Made by a program: the position numbers and the translations under genes. A stretch of DNA of 64,000 bases. It comes from Bog-756 sp963704585 (GTDB lineage Bacteria > Actinomycetota > Acidimicrobiia > Acidimicrobiales > RAAP-2). The notes beneath the pieces are model-generated. The model saw only the letters and a list, made by a program, of their open reading frames with translations. It made no database searches and had not been told where the DNA came from. How positions within the stretch are numbered: position 1 is the first letter of the stretch; the number at the start of each line of letters is the position of its first letter. Location: contig OY969919.1 of NCBI GenBank assembly GCA_963704585.1, forward strand, positions 620,001 through 684,000, written 5' to 3'. This document shows, piece after piece, positions 58,315-64,000 of the stretch.

Positions 58315-59445
58315 GTGGACCTGGACGAGTTCCGGGCCGGGGTCGACGCGTGGCTGGTCCGGGAACGGGCCCGGCTTTCCCCCGCCCACGCCGGGGCCGG
58401 GACACTCGACGAGCAGGTCGCACAGCTCGCCAAGGTCCGGCGCCTCGGCTTCGACGCGGACTGGATGCGGTGGGGCTGGCCCGAGCGGGTCGGCGGCCTC
58501 GGCGGCTCGCCCCTGCTCCGCGCGTACCTCGGCGAGGCGCTCAACACGGCCGACCTCGTCGAGCCGGGCCTCTACTCGATGACCGAGGTCCTCGTGCCGA
58601 CCATGGTCGACCATGCGTCGCCCGAGCTCGCCGCGACGATGGTCCCCCGGCTGCTCTGCGGCGACGAGACCTGGTGCCAGGGGTTCTCGGAGCCGGGGTC
58701 CGGGAGCAACCTGGCCGCCCTCGCCTGCCGGGCGGTCCGAGGCGACGGCGGATGGCGTGTCACCGGGCAGAAGGTCTGGACGAGCCTCGCCCAGTACGCG
58801 CAGCGCTGTGTCCTCCTCACCCGCACCGGCCCGCCGGGGTCGGCGCACCGGGGGGTGACCGCGCTCTTCGTCGACATGGACTCGGCCGGTGTGACAGTCC
58901 GCCCGATCGAGACCCTGCACGGTGCGCAGGAGTTCTGCGAGGTCTTCTTCGACGACGTGGAGGTCCCGGCCGACCGCACCCTCGGCGAAGTCGACCGGGG
59001 GTGGGCGGTCGCCATGGACCTGCTCCCGTTCGAGCGCAGCACCGCGCTCTGGCACCGCGGCGCGCATCTCTGGCACCGGCTCGACCGCCTGCTCGAGACC
59101 GCGCAGGCGGACTCGCTCGACCCGGCGTCGCTCGGCGAGACCGTGCAGCTCCTCGCTTCCCTCCGGGCCCGCTCGCGCGCCACCCAGCACCGCCTCGCGG
59201 CCGGGGGGCGCCTCGGCCCCGAGACCTCCGTCGACAAGCTCCTCCTCTCGACCGCCGAGCAAGCGCTCTTCGACCTGGCGGAAGGCGCGCTCGCCGACGA
59301 GGTGCTCCTCGGGGACGATCCCGACGGCGAGCGCTGGCGCAGCGAGTACCTCTTCTCGCGTGCGGCCACCCTCTACGGCGGCACCTCGGAGATCCAGCGC
59401 AACATCGTCGCCCGCCGCCTCCTCGACCTCGGTGACGACCGGTGA
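58315..59445 (+). CDS. Acyl-CoA dehydrogenase, larger subunit of a pair
   Basis: A 376-residue acyl-CoA dehydrogenase. FSEPGSGSNLAAL and TGQKVWTSLAQYAQR are the flavin/substrate loops and FSRAATLYGGTSEIQRNIVARRLL the C-terminal segment. GTG 58315 (GGGCGG upstream) is preferred over GTG 58249, which would overlap the preceding gene by 47 nt; the shorter form has the same length as the paralogue at 43905. Its stop overlaps the GTG of the degenerate partner, as in the other two pairs. Confidence 0.93.
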   Translation: MDLDEFRAGVDAWLVRERARLSPAHAGAGTLDEQVAQLAKVRRLGFDADWMRWGWPERVGGLGGSPLLRAYLGEALNTADLVEPGLYSMTEVLVPTMVDHASPELAATMVPRLLCGDETWCQGFSEPGSGSNLAALACRAVRGDGGWRVTGQKVWTSLAQYAQRCVLLTRTGPPGSAHRGVTALFVDMDSAGVTVRPIETLHGAQEFCEVFFDDVEVPADRTLGEVDRGWAVAMDLLPFERSTALWHRGAHLWHRLDRLLETAQADSLDPASLGETVQLLASLRARSRATQHRLAAGGRLGPETSVDKLLLSTAEQALFDLAEGALADEVLLGDDPDGERWRSEYLFSRAATLYGGTSEIQRNIVARRLLDLGDDR

Positions 59446-60413
59446 CCGCCGACGCCACCGAGCGCGAGCTCTTCGCCGCCTCCCTGCGAGCGGCGGTCGA
59501 GGCTCACCCCGACGACCCGGCGGCGCTCGACGGGGCGCTCGTGGAGCTCGGCTGGCCCGATGCGCTCGCAACCGACCCGTGTCTCGCGGTCTCGCTCCTC
59601 TTCGAGTGCCAGGGCTCCGCCAACGCCACCTCCTCCGCGCTCGACGCGGTGGTGCGGACCGGCCTCGGGCTCGACGCCGGCGACGGGCCGGCGGTCGTGC
59701 TGCCGGCACTCGGCCGCTCCGACCCCCCCGGCCGGAACGGTCGGACGCTGTCGGTGCACGGACTCGGCACCGCGGCACTCCCCGGATCGGGTGACGCCCT
59801 CGTCGTGGTCACCACCGACGGTGACGCCACGGCCGTCACCGTTCCGACCGGGGTCCTCTCCCCGCGTGCGGTCGCGGGCATGGACCCGCGGCTGGGCCTG
59901 CAGCGCGTCGAGGCCGACCTGGACGCGGCGTACCCGACGCGGGCGCTCGGGCCGGGCTCCTGGCCCGCCGCGGTGGGCCTTGCCCGACTCGCGGTCGGCC
60001 ACGAGCTCCTCGGCGCAGCCGACACGATCCTCGAGCTGGCGCGCGTCCACGCCCTCGACCGGGTGCAGTTCGACCGGCCGATCGCCACGTTCCAGGCGGT
60101 GCGCCACCGTCTGGCCGACACCTTCGTGGCACTCGAGGGTGCCCGCGCGCTCCTCGACGCCGCGTGGGACGACGGCGCTCCGGAGACCGCGGCCATGGCC
60201 AAGGCGACCGCCGGCCGCGCCGCCCGCGTGGCGGTTCGGCACGGACAGCAGGTGCTCGCCGGCATCGGCTTCACCACCGAGCACCCGTTCCACCGCCACC
60301 TCCGCCGCGTGCTCGTGCTCGACGAGCTCTTCGGCTCGGCTCGCACCCTCACCCGCGAGTTGGGCGACCACCTGCTCGGCGGGGGCGCCCTGCCACTCCC
60401 GATACCGCTCTGA
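59442..60413 (+). CDS. Acyl-CoA dehydrogenase, degenerate partner subunit
   Basis: A 323-residue, shortened acyl-CoA dehydrogenase. The N-terminal and beta domains are strongly reduced; the C-terminal domain keeps DRVQFDRPIATFQAVRHRLADTFVALEG and QVLAGIGFTTEHPFHRHLRRVLVLDELFG (in parts). It lacks the TEP-GSD loop and the C-terminal catalytic segment. It would be active only with the 58315 protein. GTG 59442 lies in a GTGA overlap. It ends the KshB-like operon. Confidence 0.91.
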   Translation: MTADATERELFAASLRAAVEAHPDDPAALDGALVELGWPDALATDPCLAVSLLFECQGSANATSSALDAVVRTGLGLDAGDGPAVVLPALGRSDPPGRNGRTLSVHGLGTAALPGSGDALVVVTTDGDATAVTVPTGVLSPRAVAGMDPRLGLQRVEADLDAAYPTRALGPGSWPAAVGLARLAVGHELLGAADTILELARVHALDRVQFDRPIATFQAVRHRLADTFVALEGARALLDAAWDDGAPETAAMAKATAGRAARVAVRHGQQVLAGIGFTTEHPFHRHLRRVLVLDELFGSARTLTRELGDHLLGGGALPLPIPL

Positions 60414-60515
60414 CCGCCACGTCCTCGGCGCGTTCGTTCGAGCCCAGCGCGTGGGACTGGGCTCCGCCACCGACCCGATCGGGACCGAACGGGAGAGGAT
60501 CGCTACGCTGCGGGG

Positions 60516-60965
60516 ATGCCGATCGAGGGTGAGTACGAGCCGAGCGCATGGGACTGGGTGCGCGACCAGGTCGCCGAGTATGAGGCGTCCGGCGGCGAAC
60601 GCGCGAACACGCTGCTCGACACCGGTCTTCCGATCATCGTCCTGACAACCCGTGGCAACAAGAGCGGCAAGGTCCGCAAGATGGCGCTGATGCGGGTCGA
60701 GCGCGACGGCGAGTACGCGCTCGTGGCCTCGCAGGGTGGGATGCCGACGAACCCTTCCTGGTACCACAACCTCGTCGCCGATCCGAGTGCGCTCGTGATC
60801 CAGGACGGCCCCGAGCCCCACGACTACGTGGCCCGCGAGGTCACCGGTGAGGAGAAGGCGCTGTGGTGGGAACGGGCCGTGGCCGCGTATCCGCCGTACG
60901 CCGAGTACCAGCAGGCCACCACACGCGTGATCCCCGTCCTCGTCGCGCGTCGCGCGGTCACCTAG
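60516..60965 (+). CDS. F420-type deazaflavin-dependent nitroreductase family protein
   Basis: A 149-residue split beta-barrel protein of the Ddn group. TTRGNKSGKVRKMALMRVERDGEYALVASQGG (in parts) and NPSWYHNLVADP are the classic F420-binding signature of M. tuberculosis Ddn-like proteins, and YAEYQQATTRVIPVLV closes it. These use reduced F420 to reduce quinones or enones. ATG 60516 starts 102 nt after the operon above. Its presence implies the host makes F420, as most actinobacteria do. Confidence 0.93.
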   Translation: MPIEGEYEPSAWDWVRDQVAEYEASGGERANTLLDTGLPIIVLTTRGNKSGKVRKMALMRVERDGEYALVASQGGMPTNPSWYHNLVADPSALVIQDGPEPHDYVAREVTGEEKALWWERAVAAYPPYAEYQQATTRVIPVLVARRAVT

Positions 60966-61068
60966 GTCCAACGGTCCGAACGCCAGCGGATCGCAGGGGT
61001 GTCGCCCTGCGCCGATCGGACCCGGTGCACGAGGACTCCGTCGTGCCGCCGGAGGGAGAATCGACGAC

Positions 61069-61938
61069 GTGATCGTCACGATCGGCTTCGCCCTCGCCGC
61101 CGCGTTGTCGAACGCGGTCCATCTGATGACCCAGCACGCGGCCAGCGCAGGACTGACCAAGCAGGACCGCGGCTGGAGGCTCGTGTCCTTCCTGATCCGC
61201 CAGCCGCTCTGGCTCCTCGGCTGGGTCGCGGCTGCGGCCGGGTTCGGGTTCCAGGCCCTCGCCCTCCATGCAGGACCCCTCTCGATCGTCCAGCCGGTGC
61301 TGGTGACCGAGTTGGTGTTCGCCCTCCTCCTCCGCCGGTTCTGGGTCCGTCAGGACATCGCACCGACTGCCTGGACGGCCGCGTTGGTGACCTGCGCGGC
61401 ACTCACCGTCTTCCTCACCGCTGCCGAACCCCATGGTGGCGTCCCTCACCCGAGCAGCCTCGCCTGGGTGTCCGCCCTGGCCGTGTTCGGCGGGGCGATC
61501 GCCGCCCTGGCGGTCGCGGCGCACTGGGGAACCGCCGTGCGCAGAGCCGCGCTCTATGCGATCGCCGCCTCGACGACCTGGGCCCTCATGGCGACGTTCC
61601 TCAAGGCGACCGCCGACGCCCTGGCGACATCGGGACTGGTGGGGACGTTCGCCCACTGGCCGGTCTACGCCCTGATCGCCTCCGGGATCGTGGGCTCGGT
61701 GCTCCAGCAGGCCGCCCTGCAGGTCGGTCCGCTCAGCGTGTCGCAGCCGCTGCTGGTCGTCGTCGACCCTGCGGTGGCCATCGTGCTGAGCGTCTGGATC
61801 TTCGACGAGCGGTTCACCGTCAGCACGGCGCAGCGGGCGGTCGCGGCCGCGACGTTCTGCATCATGGCCGTCGCCGTCACCGTCCTCTCGCGCGCCGCGC
61901 CGGCCGACCTCGACCCGACGAAGCCCGTCAGGCTCTGA
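61069..61938 (+). CDS. DMT-type (EamA-like) membrane transporter
   Basis: A 289-residue integral membrane protein with about nine or ten hydrophobic helices in two repeats. Repeat 1 has LHAGPLSIVQPVLVTELVFALLLRRFW (read in parts) and repeat 2 QVGPLSVSQPLLVVVDPAVAIVLSVWIFDE; the repeated GPLSxxQPxLV is characteristic of the drug/metabolite transporter family. The substrate is unknown. GTG 61069 has GGAGGGAGAA. Convergent with the LLM gene at 61964, 25 nt away. Confidence 0.9.
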   Translation: MIVTIGFALAAALSNAVHLMTQHAASAGLTKQDRGWRLVSFLIRQPLWLLGWVAAAAGFGFQALALHAGPLSIVQPVLVTELVFALLLRRFWVRQDIAPTAWTAALVTCAALTVFLTAAEPHGGVPHPSSLAWVSALAVFGGAIAALAVAAHWGTAVRRAALYAIAASTTWALMATFLKATADALATSGLVGTFAHWPVYALIASGIVGSVLQQAALQVGPLSVSQPLLVVVDPAVAIVLSVWIFDERFTVSTAQRAVAAATFCIMAVAVTVLSRAAPADLDPTKPVRL

Positions 61939-61963
61939 AGGGCGGCGCCCCGCCGGCCGCCGC

Positions 61964-62914
61964 TCAGCGTGCCGCGAGCGAAGCCAGCAGCGCCCGCGTG
62001 CGCTTGGAGGAGGCGATGAGCTCGTCCCGGCCGTCGCCGATGGGGACCACCCGCACCGAGAGGTCGGTGACCCCGGCGTCGGCGAACGCTCCGAGGCGCC
62101 GCTCGATCGTCGCCTCGCTCCCGGCCGCCAGGATGTCCCCGACGTTGCGCGCCGCGCCGTGTTCGAGCAGTCGCTGGTAGTTCGGCGAGACCTCCGCCTC
62201 GGCGAGGATGCGGTTGGTCCGCTCTACCGCATCCGGGATCTCGTCGTCGAGGCAGAGGCAGATCGGGACACCGGCCACGACTCGCGGGACGGGGCGGCCG
62301 GCCCGCGCTGCGGCGCGCTCGAGCGCCGGCACGACGTGTCCCGCGATCGCCCGTTCGTCGGCCATCCAGAGGATCGTCCCGGCCGTGCGCTCGCCGCAGA
62401 GCTCGAGCATGTGCGGACCGAGGGCGGCGATCAGTACCGGCGTCGGCCCGACGTCGGTGATGTCGAGGGGGTTGTGGACGCGGAACAGCTCGTTCTCGAC
62501 GTCGACCGGACCGGGACCCGACAGGGCGGCGTCGAGCACATCGAGGTACGAGCGCATGGTCAGTGCCTGGCGCTCGTAGGGCAGGCCGAGCATCTCCTCG
62601 ACGATCCAGTGGTGCGAGACGCCGAGTCCCAGGGAGAGCCGACCCTCGCAGACCGCCTGGACCGAGAGCGCCTGCTGCGCGAGGGCGATCGGGTGCCGCG
62701 GCTGCACCGGGACGACCGCCGTGCCGATCTCGACACGCGACGTTTCGGCGCCCACCAGCGCGGCGGCGGTCAGGGCGTCGAACTCGTCGGGGATCTGCGG
62801 GATCCAGACGGTGGCGAGCCCGGCCTCCTCGGCCCAGCGCGCGTCGGCGCAGAGGCGTGCCACCTTCGAGCGGTACCGGCCGCGTTCGGGACCGACCATG
62901 AGGCCGATGCGCAT
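61964..62914 (-). CDS. LLM-class F420-dependent oxidoreductase
   Basis: A 316-residue luciferase-like monooxygenase/F420 oxidoreductase. RIGLMVGPERGRYRSKVARLCADARWAEEAGLATVW starts the barrel (read in parts); AVVPVQPRHPIALAQQALSVQ and LGLGVSHHWIVEEMLGLPYERQALTMRSYLD follow; PVLIAALGPHMLELCGERTAG is the usual later motif. TIGR03564-like F420 enzymes have this pattern. ATG 62914 has GGAGGGAGACGG. The 164 nt upstream to the MarR gene contain no gene. Confidence 0.93.
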   Translation of the reverse strand: MRIGLMVGPERGRYRSKVARLCADARWAEEAGLATVWIPQIPDEFDALTAAALVGAETSRVEIGTAVVPVQPRHPIALAQQALSVQAVCEGRLSLGLGVSHHWIVEEMLGLPYERQALTMRSYLDVLDAALSGPGPVDVENELFRVHNPLDITDVGPTPVLIAALGPHMLELCGERTAGTILWMADERAIAGHVVPALERAAARAGRPVPRVVAGVPICLCLDDEIPDAVERTNRILAEAEVSPNYQRLLEHGAARNVGDILAAGSEATIERRLGAFADAGVTDLSVRVVPIGDGRDELIASSKRTRALLASLAAR

Positions 62915-63078
62915 CCGTCTCCCTCCTCTGAGGCCGTCTGGCTCCGCATGGCGGAGGCGCTCGCTCCGAACCGGCCGGCCGTGTGGACCGCTCGACCTTA
63001 GATCTTCCGCGAACAGGTCCACGTCCGACGGCGACCGACGCTGCCGGTCGGTCGACGCGGTGGTGATCCGAGCGAGGA

Positions 63079-63669
63079 CTAGGCGACCTCGCTGCCGCGG
63101 CCGCGCCCGCGCTTGCGTGCCTCGCGCGAGCCCACCTCCTCGACGACCTCGTCGGAGCGGACGACGTCGAACTCGTTGCCGCTCGCGCGGAGGGCCGCGA
63201 GCAGCTCGACCAGCTGCCGCCGCTGCGGTTCGGACAGGCCGATGCGCTCGTAGACCGTCGAGTTGAGCTCGACGGTGGCATCGGTCGCGACGCGCTCGCC
63301 CCGCGGGGTGATCACCGCGAGCGTGGCGCGGGCGTCCGACGGGTGTGGCACGCGCCGGACGAGTTTCTCCTCTTCGAGTCGGTCGATGATGTCGGTGACG
63401 CTCGCAGGCGGGATGCGGAGCGTCCTGCTGATCCAGCTGAGCGTCCGCGCGGACTCCGGATCGGTGCTCAGCCAGGCGAGGACCTCGTAGCGGGCGAACG
63501 TCAGGCCGTGGTTCCGCATGACCTCGGCGACCTGGTCGCTCAGGAGCTGGTAGGACCGGAGGATCGCGGTGAACGCCGCCATCCCGGATGCGGCCTCCGG
63601 CGCCCATCGTTCGAGCCAGACACGCCGGGACGCCTCGACGACGTCGAAGGGAGCCGCTTGGAAGCTCAT
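63079..63669 (-). CDS. MarR-family transcriptional regulator
   Basis: A 196-residue winged-helix regulator. LSYQLLSDQVAEVMRNHGLTFARYEVLAWLSTDPE-type dimer/HTH start is followed by SWISRTLRIPPASVTDIIDRLEEEKLVRRVPHPSDARATLAVITPRG, the recognition helix and wing (seen in short parts). A charged C-terminal tail (REARKRGRGRG) could add DNA contact. ATG 63669 has no ribosome site but a TATCCT box 6 nt upstream (complement of 63676-63681), so it is predicted leaderless. It may regulate the CoA transferase at 63701 or the LLM gene. Confidence 0.92.
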   Translation of the reverse strand: MSFQAAPFDVVEASRRVWLERWAPEAASGMAAFTAILRSYQLLSDQVAEVMRNHGLTFARYEVLAWLSTDPESARTLSWISRTLRIPPASVTDIIDRLEEEKLVRRVPHPSDARATLAVITPRGERVATDATVELNSTVYERIGLSEPQRRQLVELLAALRASGNEFDVVRSDEVVEEVGSREARKRGRGRGSEVA

Positions 63670-63675
63670 GGCCGA

Positions 63676-63681
63676 AGGATA
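63676..63681 (-). promoter_or_regulatory. -10 box of the MarR gene (leaderless)
   Basis: TATCCT on the minus strand fits TANNNT and ends 6 nt before ATG 63669. No -35 consensus is obvious. Confidence 0.35.
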
Positions 63682-63700
63682 CGGGGCACGTTCCCGCTTC

Positions 63701-64000
63701 TCAGGTTGTCCGGGCCAGCGAGCTGCCGATGATTCCGTCCGCTTCGAGGGCGTCGAGATCCGCGCGGCACAACCCGAGCTGGCCGAGGAGCTCCTCGTTG
63801 TGCTCACCGAGCAGCGGCGCCGGGCGACGATGCAGGCGCTCGGGCCCCCGTGAGAACCGCATCGGCAGCGTGCTGTAGCGGGCGCGGCCGGCCACCGGGT
63901 GATCCACCTTCTCGAAGAACGCCCGGTCCTCGAGTTGGGCGAGCTCGGGCTGGCGATGGGGCTGCACGACGGGAGCGACGGGCACCCCCGCGTCCCAGAG
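63701..64000 (-). CDS. Family III CoA transferase, C-terminal part (cut by window end)
   Basis: An open frame of exactly 100 codons reaching the window edge, 99 residues plus stop. GVPVAPV near the start and the ending PAPLLGEHNEELLGQLGL are the characteristic C-terminal blocks of CaiB/BaiF CoA transferases (compare RLGEHTDEVL in the 48792 protein). The catalytic half lies outside. Its stop lies 31 nt before the MarR start codon; it is on the same strand, so the two could be transcribed together. Confidence 0.85.
   Translation of the reverse strand, partial: LWDAGVPVAPVVQPHRQPELAQLEDRAFFEKVDHPVAGRARYSTLPMRFSRGPERLHRRPAPLLGEHNEELLGQLGLCRADLDALEADGIIGSSLARTT

Noticed and set aside
1..64000. 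tRNA, rRNA, CRISPR, insertion sequences, integrases, toxin-antitoxin or defence genes
   Set aside because: I looked for the usual repeats, cloverleaf ends, transposase or nuclease motifs and saw none; nearly all DNA is filled by metabolic genes.

Overview
The window is very GC-rich (about 70% by eye), gene-dense DNA. It has many GTG starts, start/stop overlaps of 1-4 nt, TANNNT -10 boxes, apparently leaderless genes and several F420/LLM-type oxidoreductases. Together these point to an actinobacterial (Actinomycetota) chromosome, possibly an uncultured acidimicrobial or similar soil lineage; the class is inference. I see no rRNA, tRNA, CRISPR array, phage or transposase gene. Codon character is uniform, so I read this as chromosomal catabolic territory.

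Layout. 1-3.7 kb: end of a hydantoinase B-like gene, aldehyde dehydrogenase, hotdog thioesterase and enoyl-CoA hydratase, all rightward. 3.7-10.7 kb: a small conserved protein divergent from an amidohydrolase, a secreted HExxE protein, a thiolase with a DUF35-fused HMG-CoA-synthase-like partner, and a long-chain-type acyl-CoA dehydrogenase. 10.8-16.8 kb: an unknown protein with a duplicated domain and a TetR gene that share an operator-like palindrome, then two paralogous cytochrome P450s flanking a TetR and an SDR. 16.85-23.6 kb (leftward): a branched-chain-amino-acid-type ABC importer in which both permeases are fused and both ATPases are fused, plus its lipoprotein and a DUF35-thiolase fusion. 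23.9-32.4 kb: paired acyl-CoA dehydrogenases, CoA transferase, SDR, crotonase, an LLM gene broken by two frameshifts, FMN reductase and amidohydrolase. 32.4-40.6 kb: a GntR gene divergent from a run encoding LLM monooxygenase, CoA transferase, CitE-like lyase, reductase, amidohydrolase-like protein, cupin and Zn alcohol dehydrogenase.

40.6-60.4 kb is the most coherent part. A leftward operon (CoA ligase, two acyl-CoA dehydrogenases, crotonase, Rieske oxygenase, small protein, TetR) and a second leftward operon (CoA ligase, TauD dioxygenase, SDR, CMD protein, amidohydrolase, CoA ligase, CoA transferase) are each divergent from a rightward acyl-CoA metabolism gene or operon. The second rightward operon holds a KshB-like Fe-S reductase, a SnoaL-like protein and another acyl-CoA dehydrogenase pair. 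Both divergent control regions carry the same spaced inverted repeat (TGAGAA-N5-TTMTCA), so one regulator, perhaps the TetR at 40.6 kb, may control both. 60.5-64 kb: F420-type nitroreductase, DMT transporter, LLM oxidoreductase, MarR and the end of a CoA transferase.

Functionally this resembles steroid, terpenoid or cyclic-acid catabolism: CoA activation, alpha/beta acyl-CoA dehydrogenases, hydratases, Ltp2/DUF35-like retro-aldol or thiolytic cleavage, Rieske/P450/TauD oxygenation, and ring or side-chain hydrolases. The substrate cannot be read from sequence alone. Five genes each need one or two single-base corrections to be intact, nearly all the same kind of extra C, which looks more like sequencing or assembly error than decay.
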